A DNA stretch of 64,000 nucleotides from JBCCGG01 sp039029395. GTDB lineage: Bacteria > Pseudomonadota > Alphaproteobacteria > Kiloniellales > JAKSDN01. The notes below the pieces were generated by a model. It was not told where the DNA came from. It ran no database searches and saw only the letters and a program-made list of their open reading frames with translations. Below are positions 18,523 to 26,222 of the stretch, in pieces. Position numbers and translations under genes: made by a program. Where the stretch lies: positions 26,206 through 90,205 of the forward strand of contig JBCCGG010000024.1 in the NCBI GenBank assembly GCA_039029395.1. Direction: 5' to 3'. Each line of letters begins with the position of its first letter. Positions within the stretch are counted from its first letter, which is position 1.

Positions 18523-19488
18523 TCAACCGGAACCTCGACCGCCAGGCCGCCCGGTCTCCGGCCCGAGCGTGAAACGCTCGTGCTCGAGGGGAAAGTTCTG
18601 CCGCAGGTTGCGCGCAACGCCGCTGCCGACATCGCCGAGCGCGATCTCCTGGAAACGCTGGCACAGCTGTTCCAGGTGCTGGCGCATCTCCGGACCGTCG
18701 CCCCGCGGCAGATTCGCCCGAAAAAGAGACTCCCGCACGGCGTGCTCCCACAGACGGCTCATCCAATCGAGCCCGACCGGCTCGGTGCAGCTGATGGTCA
18801 CATGCATCGATGCCGCGCTGCTCGCCAAGGCGTCGTGGAACTGGCCGCGCGGCAAATACAGAAGGTCACCGGGTTTGAGGGTGATTTGATGCTGGATCGG
18901 GCCCTTCATGCGGTCGTAGTCGTCTTGGGACAGGCCATGAAAGATCTCGTGCTCGATCGGGTTGTCGGCGCGCCCTTGGTAGATGTTCCAGGCCTTCTCG
19001 CCGAAAATGTGGAGCACGTAGGCATCGTGATGGTCGCAGTGGGAGTCGAGCGCCGGGTTGGCCTGCCAGGAGCAGTAGACGTTGGCCGAGGTCTTGGCAC
19101 CCATCGTTTGCGCGATCGCTTGGGTCAGCGCCATGATCTCCGGCACTAGTGTTTCGACCTCGTTGAGCCGCAAGGAGGCGCCTTGGCGCACCATGGCCAT
19201 GACCTTGCCGGCGTCCGGGCGCATCACGCGCTGGCGGTTGCGGTTCACCACGCTGCGGCAGTAGGCGCCCGGCGGCGCCTTGGCGCCGTTGTGGAACAGC
19301 TCGAGCGAGTTTCCGGTCCAGCCGTCCATGGAAAGCATGCGGTTGAGCGCGTCCCACGACAGGACGTGGGCGAATTTGTCCGGCGAGCCGGGCACATGGA
19401 CCGGTTTAAGGTCGAGGAAATCGGCCAGGAATGTGGCCCGCGGACAGGGCGCCAGCATCCGGTCGAACAGGGCGGTCGGGTCGGGCAT
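18523..19488 (-). CDS. JmjC/cupin-4 family 2-oxoglutarate oxygenase (RoxA-like)
   Basis: A 321-residue cupin of the type that includes ribosomal arginyl hydroxylase RoxA (YcfD). Fe(II) ligands are predicted at His150 and Asp152 (SHCDHHDAYVLH) and His218 (RGQFHDAL). IFGEKAWNIY and LKPGDLLYLPRGQFH follow the JmjC pattern. If RoxA-like, it would hydroxylate a ribosomal protein or another polypeptide using 2-oxoglutarate. Start ATG 19488 (MPDPTALFDRML) is favoured over in-frame extension to 19731. The gene is divergent from the exported protein at 19764. Confidence 0.8.
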   Translation of the reverse strand: MPDPTALFDRMLAPCPRATFLADFLDLKPVHVPGSPDKFAHVLSWDALNRMLSMDGWTGNSLELFHNGAKAPPGAYCRSVVNRNRQRVMRPDAGKVMAMVRQGASLRLNEVETLVPEIMALTQAIAQTMGAKTSANVYCSWQANPALDSHCDHHDAYVLHIFGEKAWNIYQGRADNPIEHEIFHGLSQDDYDRMKGPIQHQITLKPGDLLYLPRGQFHDALASSAASMHVTISCTEPVGLDWMSRLWEHAVRESLFRANLPRGDGPEMRQHLEQLCQRFQEIALGDVGSGVARNLRQNFPLEHERFTLGPETGRPGGRGSG

Positions 19489-19763
19489 GATCTGTGTGAG
19501 CTCGCGGCTGGGGCTAGGTCGAGCGGCATGATCGTCCTTCCCGGGTGGCGGCGCAAGCGGTCTGGCCGACACCTCAGGTAGATCAAAGTGCCGCCTCTTT
19601 GACGCCTCGGATAGGCCATAGTCTCCGAATATGTTAGATGACGTGCAATTGGTGTCTGCATGCTCTGGACAAGCCGTGCCACAGGAGTATCCTAGCGCCA
19701 TGAAATGCTTGGAACTTGGTGCCGTGAGCACCCGATTTACGAACCAGCGAGGAGGGGTTGGAT

Positions 19764-20120
19764 ATGCGTTCGTTCCTTGGTAAGCCGATTCACTTGAGCA
19801 TGGCGGGCCTGGGCGTGGCCTTGGTGATGGGCCTGGGGCTGGCCCAGCCGAGCCAAGCCGCCACCGTGCAAAATCTATACGAGGCGATCTATGTGGAGCA
19901 GATCTGCTCCGGCCATGAATTCACCGAGGATGAGTGGGGCAGGCTGGTCGATCGGGTGCGTATCCTGAAGGGCCAGGGCTACGAGGGTGAAGAGACGCTC
20001 TTCACCATGGTCAAGGCCAAGAGTGCGGCCAAGGATCTGACCCGCTTCTCCCAGTGCAGCTCGGACAGCGTCGCTTCTGTGCGCTCGATCTACGCTAACG
20101 ATCTCGCCTCGGCACTGTAA
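19764..20120 (+). CDS. Small exported protein of unknown function
   Basis: A 118-residue protein with a signal peptide (MRSFLGKPIHLSMAGLGVAL, cleavage near PSQA-ATV). The mature part is short and contains two cysteines, in VEQICSGHEF and FSQCSSDS, which may form a disulfide. GGAGG at 19751-19755 fits ATG 19764; a TTG six bases upstream is less likely. No family was recognised. A long hairpin follows at 20162-20209. Confidence 0.65.
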   Translation: MRSFLGKPIHLSMAGLGVALVMGLGLAQPSQAATVQNLYEAIYVEQICSGHEFTEDEWGRLVDRVRILKGQGYEGEETLFTMVKAKSAAKDLTRFSQCSSDSVASVRSIYANDLASAL

Positions 20121-20161
20121 AGACGACACTTCGGCTGGCTTTGCCGCCGAAATGCTTCGAA

Positions 20162-20209
20162 GGGCCTCATGGCCGCTTGCCAATCAATTTGGCGGCGGGT
20201 ATGAGGCCC
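20162..20209 (+). terminator. Long interrupted hairpin after the 19764 gene
   Basis: GGGCCTCAT at 20162-20170 pairs with ATGAGGCCC at 20201-20209. Inside it GCCAA and TTGGC pair across five bases, so the transcript would fold into an extended stem. There is no T run. It may end transcription of the exported-protein gene or be a structured leader for the gene at 20312. Confidence 0.4.
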
Positions 20210-20311
20210 CGTTGCGTTGCGCTCTCGGCGGCGCCCGTTCGGGGCTGCCAAAGGCGCCAGATCGCTATAGACTTGGGGATCGCCGAATCCCTATGAAGAA
20301 GGAAAGCGCAC

Positions 20312-20632
20312 GTGAGCGTCACGGTCGAAAAGCAGGCTATTCTGGTCAGCCTCAAGCCTCTCTTCGAGGAGGCCGAGGAAAAGGGCTTGTGGTTCTTCCA
20401 TCACTCGAGCGAGGCCGGCGAGATCTGGTGCTCGCCCGAGTACCTGCGCCTCAAGCAATCCAAGGACGAGTATGTATGGGCGCCGGAGCATTGGGAGCTG
20501 CGCAGCCCGGTCGGCTACATCAAGTCCCTGCGCAATCAGGCTGAGGATTTGGTCAATGAATACAATGACCTGGCCAAGCGCATCGGGCACCAGAAGGCGC
20601 TTCAGCTGAGCGAGATCGCCAGCGAGGCCTAG
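20312..20632 (+). CDS. Hypothetical protein, 106 residues
   Basis: A small soluble protein starting at GTG 20312, with AGAAGGAAAG about 8 bases upstream. It is rich in aromatic residues (GLWFFHHSSEAGEIWCSPEYL, WAPEHWELRSP) and ends in a helical stretch (SLRNQAEDLVNEYNDLAKRI). No domain was recognised. A TTAA-N7-TTAA element follows the stop and precedes the next small gene. Confidence 0.6.
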   Translation: MSVTVEKQAILVSLKPLFEEAEEKGLWFFHHSSEAGEIWCSPEYLRLKQSKDEYVWAPEHWELRSPVGYIKSLRNQAEDLVNEYNDLAKRIGHQKALQLSEIASEA

Positions 20633-20646
20633 CCCTGTCCTAGGCG

Positions 20647-20661
20647 TTAACACTTTCTTAA
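20647..20661. promoter_or_regulatory. TTAA-N7-TTAA motif (CtrA-like)
   Basis: TTAA at 20647-20650, seven bases, then TTAA at 20658-20661. This is the exact spacing of the CtrA consensus of alphaproteobacteria. It lies 52 bases upstream of the small gene at 20713. Binding is inferred only. Confidence 0.4.
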
Positions 20662-20712
20662 GCCTGTCCAGCCCTAGACTTGACACCTCTAGGAAAGCTG
20701 CTGGAGCAGGCC

Positions 20713-20952
20713 ATGTTGAACTTGACCAGAGATCGGCTTGGGGACTACGGCATCGGCGACGTGCTGGTGTTCACCGGCTATATCTCGCCGGGTGGCCAGG
20801 CACCTGTGTTCACCCCGGGCCAGCACATCAAGGTCGCTGAGATCAGCGCCCTGGACGATGCCCTGATCTGCTTTCCTGCCGACTCCGAAGATGACGAGTT
20901 CGGCGACGTGGTGTTTCTCGACGAAATCTCCGGCAAAGCAACGGAAACCTAA
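20713..20952 (+). CDS. Hypothetical protein, 79 residues
   Basis: A short acidic protein from ATG 20713, with GGAGCAGG upstream. It contains LGDYGIGDVLVFTGYISPGGQ and ends with an acidic stretch (ADSEDDEFGDVVFLDE); the pattern suggests a small beta fold. No family was recognised. A CtrA-like motif and a TTGACA sequence lie upstream, and three hairpins follow. Confidence 0.5.
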   Translation: MLNLTRDRLGDYGIGDVLVFTGYISPGGQAPVFTPGQHIKVAEISALDDALICFPADSEDDEFGDVVFLDEISGKATET

Positions 20953-20975
20953 GCGGTTTCGCCCCGGAGAAAGAA

Positions 20976-21046
20976 ACGGCGGCTCCCGAGGGGCCGCCGT
21001 CAGTTAGGTAGGGACACCCGGATGGGTGTGGACTAAAGGGTAGTCC
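20976..21046 (+). ncRNA. Run of three adjacent hairpins (candidate structured RNA or 3' region)
   Basis: Three perfect stems occur in 71 bases: ACGGCGGC/GCCGCCGT (20976-20983 with 20993-21000), ACACCC/GGGTGT (21014-21019 with 21024-21029) and GGACTA/TAGTCC (21030-21035 with 21041-21046). The last two are adjacent without a gap. The first may be a terminator for the gene at 20713. The whole could be a structured RNA; no known class was recognised. Confidence 0.35.
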
Positions 21047-21129
21047 CCCGATCATCTGCGATTGGCCGTTCCTTGGCTGTGAGCCGCTTCACAGGCACGC
21101 TTTCCTGCATTTTAGAATAATTTAATCTG

Positions 21130-21145
21130 TCAGGTTTATACCTGA
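21130..21145. promoter_or_regulatory. Inverted repeat in the peroxidase upstream region
   Basis: TCAGGT and ACCTGA form a perfect inverted repeat around TTAT, within an AT-rich stretch about 70-80 bases upstream of the peroxidase start. A second, imperfect dyad (TGTG with CACA) follows at about 21147-21163. Both are candidate operators. Confidence 0.4.
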
Positions 21146-21211
21146 TGTGATATGCTAACACATTGGTCTTATTAACTATAAGGCGATAATGGCAGGGAGC
21201 TAAATGTCGTC

Positions 21212-22954
21212 ATGTCTAATCCTAGGCAGTTGAAATCTCTCCTTGGTGTGGTTGTGTTGACGGCGCTTGTCGCACTTCCATGGGTCTCTTGGCCGGTCGG
21301 TGCCGCGGACGAGGGCGCGCCGCCCGAGCCCGCCGTCTCGCCGGCTTTCGGCATCAAGCACGACAAGCACCGTGGCCGGCGTGGCAAGCCGGCGGTCAAC
21401 GAATCGCCCTTCCGCTCGATCGACGGCAGCGGCAACAATTTCGCAGATCCCCAGATGGGTTCGGCCTTCAGCCAGCTGCGCCGGCGCATCCCGGCCCAGT
21501 ACGCCGACGGGATCTCGGAGCTCGCCGGACCCTTTCGGCCCAGTGCCCGGGCGGTCAGCAACGGCATGGCCGCCCAAGCGGAGGATTTGCCCAATCCCTT
21601 GCGCGCCAGCGACTATCTCTGGCAATGGGGCCAGTTTCTGGACCACGATATCGATTTGACCGACGGCACGGACCCGCCAGAGCCGGCCAACATCCTGGTG
21701 CCGGTGGGCGACCCCTGGTTCGACCCTGACGGCACGGGCACCCAGGAAATTGCCCTTAACCGCTCGATCTACGATCCCGACAGCGGCGTGACCACGGCGC
21801 GCCAGCAGCTCAACGAGATCACTGCCTGGATCGATGCCTCGAACGTCTACGGCTCCGATCCGGTCAGGGCGGCGGCCCTGCGCACCAATGACGGCAGCGG
21901 GCGGCTTAAAACCAGCGCCGGCAACCTATTGCCGTTCAATCTCGAAGGTCTGCCAAATGCCGGCGGCGAAGGCACGGATCTCTTCTTGGCGGGTGACGTG
22001 CGGGCCAACGAGCAGGTCGGACTCACCGCCATGCACACCCTATTCGTGCGCGAGCACAACCGCCTGGCCGAGAATATTGCCGCTGACAACCCGGACCTGA
22101 GCGGCGAAGAGATCTATCAATGGGCACGCGCCACGGTGGCCGCCCAGATCCAGGTCATCACCTACTATGAGTATCTACCGGCCCTGCTCGGCAAGCGCGC
22201 CCTCAAGCGCTACAAAGGCTACGACCCGACGGTCGATGCCGGCATCGCCAACATCTTCTCGGGCGCCGCCTTCCGATTGGGCCATAGTCAGTTGAGCTCT
22301 CAGCTGCTGCGTTTGGACCGGGACCTCGATTCGATTGACGAGGGACCATTGGCCCTTCGCGACGCATTTTTCTCGCCTTCGCGCATTATCGTTGAGGGCG
22401 GCATCGAGCCCCTGTTGCGCGGCCTGGCCCACCAGCAGGCCCAAAGGATCGACCCCTATGTGGTCGACGAGGTGCGCAACTTCCTGTTCGGCCCGCCAGG
22501 TGCCGGCGGGTTCGATCTGGCCGCGCTCAACGTTCAGCGCGGCCGGGACCACGGCCTGCCAAGCTACGTCGAGGCGCGCCGCGCCTTGGGGCTATCCGTT
22601 CCGGCTAACTTCGCGGATATCACTTCGGATCCGGAGATCCGGGCACGGCTCGTGGCCACCTACGCGTCGGTGGAGGACATCGACCTCTTTACCGGGGGCT
22701 TGGCCGAGGAGCCGCTGCATCAAGGCCATCTTGGGCCGCTCTTTGCCGAGATCGTGGCCGAGCAGTTCGAGGCCCTGCGCGACGGCGATCGCTATTGGTA
22801 CAAGCGAAACTTCGATAGCTACGCAGCCTACGTGATCAAGGAGACCCGGCTGTCGGACATCATCCGCCGCAACACCTCTATCGACGACGAAATTCCCGAC
22901 GACGTGTTCCACCTGCCGCCAAGACACGGCGACGGCAAGAAGAAGAAAAAGTAG
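21212..22954 (+). CDS. Exported animal-type haem peroxidase (peroxinectin-like)
   Basis: A 580-residue protein of the peroxidase-cyclooxygenase superfamily. A signal peptide (residues 1 to about 31) precedes the catalytic domain. Distal His145 lies in WGQFLDHDID, the proximal His near residue 357 in AAFRLGHSQLSSQ, and LFVREHNRLAENI and NVQRGRDHGLPSY are class landmarks. It should use H2O2 to oxidise halides or organic compounds outside the cytoplasm. The C-terminus ends in five lysines. Length matches bacterial peroxinectin-like members without RTX repeats. Operator-like repeats and three hairpins lie upstream. Confidence 0.92.
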   Translation: MSNPRQLKSLLGVVVLTALVALPWVSWPVGAADEGAPPEPAVSPAFGIKHDKHRGRRGKPAVNESPFRSIDGSGNNFADPQMGSAFSQLRRRIPAQYADGISELAGPFRPSARAVSNGMAAQAEDLPNPLRASDYLWQWGQFLDHDIDLTDGTDPPEPANILVPVGDPWFDPDGTGTQEIALNRSIYDPDSGVTTARQQLNEITAWIDASNVYGSDPVRAAALRTNDGSGRLKTSAGNLLPFNLEGLPNAGGEGTDLFLAGDVRANEQVGLTAMHTLFVREHNRLAENIAADNPDLSGEEIYQWARATVAAQIQVITYYEYLPALLGKRALKRYKGYDPTVDAGIANIFSGAAFRLGHSQLSSQLLRLDRDLDSIDEGPLALRDAFFSPSRIIVEGGIEPLLRGLAHQQAQRIDPYVVDEVRNFLFGPPGAGGFDLAALNVQRGRDHGLPSYVEARRALGLSVPANFADITSDPEIRARLVATYASVEDIDLFTGGLAEEPLHQGHLGPLFAEIVAEQFEALRDGDRYWYKRNFDSYAAYVIKETRLSDIIRRNTSIDDEIPDDVFHLPPRHGDGKKKKK

Positions 22955-22961
22955 GTACGGC

Positions 22962-23471
22962 TCACTCCGCGGCCTGGTTGGCCGGTTGAAGGCGCCAGCT
23001 GCCGTCGGCCTGACGGCAGGCGGTGCCGAAGGCCGCGACCGGCTGGTCGTCGAGCAGAATCTCCGTGGTCACAGAAAGGCAATCGGCCGTGCCGTCGGCT
23101 TTGGCCAGGATTGTGCCGCCGAGCAGGCCGTCGCCACCGTCGGGCCCCACGTGGATCCACTTCGGGCCGGGCGTGGGAGGCGGTGGTGGGATCCGCGCGA
23201 CACTGCGCGGCGTCGGACGGGCCACCGGCTGGGGGCTTGTGGTGGTGCGCGGGAAGAAGAAGAATCTCTTGTTGAAGCCCCTGTGGTTGAAGCGCTTGTG
23301 GCCAAAGGGTTTGAAGCCACCGCCATGGGGTCGGGCAACCCTGACCTTGAGCCCGTCCCCATGATTGAAGGCGCCGCCTTGGCCGGCGTGACCGGACGCC
23401 GGCGCGCCGAGCGCCATCAGGCTGGCTAAGGCAAGCGCCGCAAAGAGCCTTTGGACGGCGTGGCCGTTCAC
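22962..23471 (-). CDS. Secreted basic proline-rich hypothetical protein
   Basis: A 169-residue protein probably starting at GTG 23471, four bases after the upstream gene's stop, which suggests coupling. A signal peptide (LFAALALASLMALGAPASGHA) is followed by a His/Lys/Arg/Phe-rich section (KPFGHKRFNHRGFNKRFFFF), a Pro-rich linker and a C-terminal domain with two Cys (ADCLSVTTEILLDDQPV, GTACRQADGSWRLQ). The C-terminal GSWRL resembles RT821/glycine-zipper-like surface-antigen tails, but this is weak. It converges on the peroxidase gene with 7 bases between stops. Confidence 0.6.
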   Translation of the reverse strand: MNGHAVQRLFAALALASLMALGAPASGHAGQGGAFNHGDGLKVRVARPHGGGFKPFGHKRFNHRGFNKRFFFFPRTTTSPQPVARPTPRSVARIPPPPPTPGPKWIHVGPDGGDGLLGGTILAKADGTADCLSVTTEILLDDQPVAAFGTACRQADGSWRLQPANQAAE

Positions 23472-23475
23472 GGCG

Positions 23476-23913
23476 CTAGCGGAGTTGGTGGGAGATCTTG
23501 CCGTTGCGGTCGCGGATCTGCAGCTGGCCGCCCGGCCCTTGAACCAGGGTGCCCAGGTAGCGGCCGGTGCGATCCTTGACGATCTGAGTGCCGCCATGGC
23601 CCGCGACGACGTAGCCGACGACTCGGCCGTCCCGGTCGCGCATCAAGTCATGCCCGTTGTTGCCCGGGCGGATCGTGCTCGGCAGACCGCCGTTCGGGCG
23701 ATAGACGTTGAAATGGCTCTGGCTTTTGAAATTCATCAGCGGCTCATCGACGCCCAAGCGAGGGCCCACCTCCAGGGGCAGGTCCCGGCCGAACTGCGGG
23801 TTGCTTAGATTAAGGTCATCGAGAGTCGGGTTGGGCGGCAGCTCGACCTGGGCCAGAGCCGGGTTCAACCCCAGCAGCAGGACCAAGGCGGCGCTCGCGG
23901 TTCGCATGATCAT
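23476..23913 (-). CDS. Secreted hypothetical protein with DRxGR repeats
   Basis: A 145-residue protein with a signal peptide (MIMRTASAALVLLLGLNPALA). The C-terminal half has three related units, DRDGRVVGYV, DRTGRYLGTL and DRNGKISHQL, each a short beta hairpin-like repeat. The N-terminal mature region is rich in Asn, Leu and Pro. No known family. It is the first gene of a two-gene unit with the basic secreted protein and is transcribed toward the peroxidase gene. Confidence 0.6.
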   Translation of the reverse strand: MIMRTASAALVLLLGLNPALAQVELPPNPTLDDLNLSNPQFGRDLPLEVGPRLGVDEPLMNFKSQSHFNVYRPNGGLPSTIRPGNNGHDLMRDRDGRVVGYVVAGHGGTQIVKDRTGRYLGTLVQGPGGQLQIRDRNGKISHQLR

Positions 23914-24057
23914 GGCGCGGTTCCTTCCTGTCGCGTGACGCCGATTTTACCCCATAGGCCCGACTGCGCGCCACGACAAAAAGATCGCCGAAATGCCCCT
24001 TCCTTCGGCGCCCCCTTACCAACATACTCGGTCGAGGTCAGCGATTGGGGGATGTTC

Positions 24058-25050
24058 ATGAAAGCCGTTCAATTCGACCGCCACGGCGTGCCGGCGGACG
24101 TGGTCCACTGCGTCGAGCGGCCCGCGCCGGGGGCGCCCGATGGCGACCAGGTGCTGGTCCGGGTGCTCGCCTGCCCGATCAACCCGGCCGACCTTCTGAT
24201 CCTTGAGGGCCGCTACCCTGGGCCGGAGCAGCTGCCGGCTGGCGGCGGCATAGAGGGCATCGGCGAGGTCCTGGCGGCCGGGCCCGAGGTGGCGGGCCTG
24301 GCGCCGGGTGACCGGGTTATGTTGCTGGGCCGGGCCAACTGGGTCGAGCAGCTGCTTTGCCCGGCCTCGGCCGCGATCAAGATTTCGGGCGAACTGGATC
24401 CGCGCCAGGCCGCCATGATGAAGGTCAACCCGGCGACCGCACTGCTCATGCTGCGGGACTACGTCGATCTGGCGCCCGGCGACTGGGTGATCCAGAACGC
24501 AGCCAACTCCGCGGTCGGCCGCCATGTGATCCGCATGGCGCGCGCCGCGGGCGTCAAGACCGTCAATGTGGTGCGCCGGCAGGCCTTAGTAGAAGACCTG
24601 CTCGGCGAGGGCGCGGATCTGGTCGTGATCGACGGCGATGATCTTGGCGTGCGGGTGCGCGCGGAGATTGGCGAAGCGCCGCTGCCCTTGGCACTCGACG
24701 CGGTCGGCGGCATCGCAACCCAGCAACTGGCTGATTGCCTGAGCAACGGCGGCACCGTGGTCAACTACGGCTTTCTCTCGGGCGAAGCCTGTCGGATCAC
24801 ACCCGACCAGACGATCATCCACGACATCCGCCTGCGCGGCTTTTGGCTCGCCGGATTCTTCCGCCGGGGCGACATGGATCGCCTCACACAAGTCTACCGC
24901 GAAATCGCCGATCATCTGCGCGACGGCACCCTGGCCGCGCCGATCGAGGCGGTCTATCCGCTCGAGCAGGTCAAAGAGGCCGTGGCCCACGCGCACCGGG
25001 ACAGCCGCGACGGCAAGATCCTCCTGCTGCCGGGCGGGCCGCTCGACTAG
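24058..25050 (+). CDS. MDR-family zinc-independent oxidoreductase (2-enoyl-CoA reductase/quinone reductase-like)
   Basis: A 330-residue medium-chain reductase. The N-terminal GroES-like domain has CPINPADLLILEGRYP, close to mitochondrial-type trans-2-enoyl-CoA reductases. The cofactor domain includes GDWVIQNAANSAVGRHVIRMAR, where the AxxxxxG loop binds NADPH, and DAVGGIATQQLADCL. Structural and catalytic zinc ligands are not apparent. ATG 24058 follows GGGGG by 6 bases; ATG 24052 is equally possible. The physiological substrate is uncertain, whether an enoyl thioester or a quinone. Confidence 0.83.
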   Translation: MKAVQFDRHGVPADVVHCVERPAPGAPDGDQVLVRVLACPINPADLLILEGRYPGPEQLPAGGGIEGIGEVLAAGPEVAGLAPGDRVMLLGRANWVEQLLCPASAAIKISGELDPRQAAMMKVNPATALLMLRDYVDLAPGDWVIQNAANSAVGRHVIRMARAAGVKTVNVVRRQALVEDLLGEGADLVVIDGDDLGVRVRAEIGEAPLPLALDAVGGIATQQLADCLSNGGTVVNYGFLSGEACRITPDQTIIHDIRLRGFWLAGFFRRGDMDRLTQVYREIADHLRDGTLAAPIEAVYPLEQVKEAVAHAHRDSRDGKILLLPGGPLD

Positions 25051-25115
25051 CCGGGCAATCGATGGCGGGGTGATGTACACTGGTGCCAGCGAATCGGCGG
25101 CCCGGGAGAAAACGG

Positions 25116-26213
25116 GTGCAAAGGATCACCATCGAGCAGCTAGAGGACAAGGCGGTGATCCGCGTGCGCGACGTGGCACGGGCGCCCCAAGGCCTCAAGT
25201 TCAAGATCGAATGGCCCGCGAAGAAGGAGACCCTGGGGCCCTTCGGCTGGCAAAGCGCCGAGCATTTCCATCGTCCGCGCGACGTGCGGAATGAAGGCGA
25301 CGACCTGATACTTGAGCTCGGCGCCGACGTGATTCAGGCGGTCTCGCCCGGTACGGAGGTCGAGGTCGAGCTTAGCGATCTAAACCTCGCGGAGCCGGTA
25401 ATCTGGCCGGACTTGGATGGTGGACCGCCGGCCGCCGCGCCATCGCCCCAACCGCCGCCGGCGCCGCCCCAGGCGACCGAACAGACCGAACAGAAGGACG
25501 CGCGGGACTTCGGCACGCCGCGTCAAGGACCCCCGGCCGCGCCGGCGGCGGGCGCCTCGCGTTGGCGCGGCATCGCGATGCTCCTGGTTGTGCTGGTGGT
25601 CGGTGGCGCGCTCGGCTACTTCGTCGCAAACGCGCTCGCGCCGTCCAAGAAAAAGGACAGCGACGCCAAGCAGATAAGCCAGCTGGAACAGGATCTGGCC
25701 AGCGCGCGCGGCGAGCTCCAGCAGGCGCGCCAAGACAACGCCACGCTGGAGAACCAGATCGCCACGCTGAAGGCCGAAAACGCCGCGCTGAGCCAAGCGC
25801 CCGAGCCGGAGCCCCTGCCCACGCCGGATCCCCCGCCCTCGGACGAAGGCGCTCTCATGGAAGCGCGCAGCGCCTTGGCGGAAAGCGCGGCGCTGGCCTC
25901 GCGGCAAGCGTCCCAGATCGAGGAGCTGAAAGCGGAGGTCGCGCGCCTGAAAGCGACCGTGGCGGCCCAAGCGGAGGCGCCGCCGGAGCCCACGCCTTCG
26001 GCCATCGATGCCGCGCAGCTCGACCAGGTGCTGGCCCAGGCAAAGACGGCCTACGGGATTAGTCCGGATTTGCTTGCCCAGGTGCGCAGCCAGCTGCTCG
26101 CCGGAGAAACCGTGACCGAGGTCACCGGCGGCTTGAAAGGCGAGCTGCCGAACGTGGCGCGCCAGTCTCTGCACAACCAGCTCTGCCAAGCCTTTGCCGC
26201 GCAATGCCGCTGA
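25116..26213 (+). CDS. Single-pass membrane protein with coiled coil
   Basis: A 365-residue protein from GTG 25116, preceded by GGGAGAAAA. Residues 1 to about 110 form a folded N-terminal domain (ITIEQLEDKAVIRVRDVARAP), followed by a Pro/Ala-rich linker, one membrane helix (GIAMLLVVLVVGGALGYFVA, about 153-172), a predicted coiled coil (ISQLEQDLASARGELQQARQ onward), a second Pro-rich linker and coil, and a small C-terminal domain ending in two Cys. No family recognised. The layout suggests a cytoplasmic domain tethered to a periplasmic rod. It converges with the TAXI receptor gene. Confidence 0.65.
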   Translation: MQRITIEQLEDKAVIRVRDVARAPQGLKFKIEWPAKKETLGPFGWQSAEHFHRPRDVRNEGDDLILELGADVIQAVSPGTEVEVELSDLNLAEPVIWPDLDGGPPAAAPSPQPPPAPPQATEQTEQKDARDFGTPRQGPPAAPAAGASRWRGIAMLLVVLVVGGALGYFVANALAPSKKKDSDAKQISQLEQDLASARGELQQARQDNATLENQIATLKAENAALSQAPEPEPLPTPDPPPSDEGALMEARSALAESAALASRQASQIEELKAEVARLKATVAAQAEAPPEPTPSAIDAAQLDQVLAQAKTAYGISPDLLAQVRSQLLAGETVTEVTGGLKGELPNVARQSLHNQLCQAFAAQCR

Positions 26214-26222
26214 TGACAGGCG

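Noticed and set aside
21130..21145. LuxR-type lux box upstream of the peroxidase gene
   Set aside because: The half-sites are in the reverse order compared with lux boxes (CAGGT before ACCTG), and no LuxR gene is nearby.
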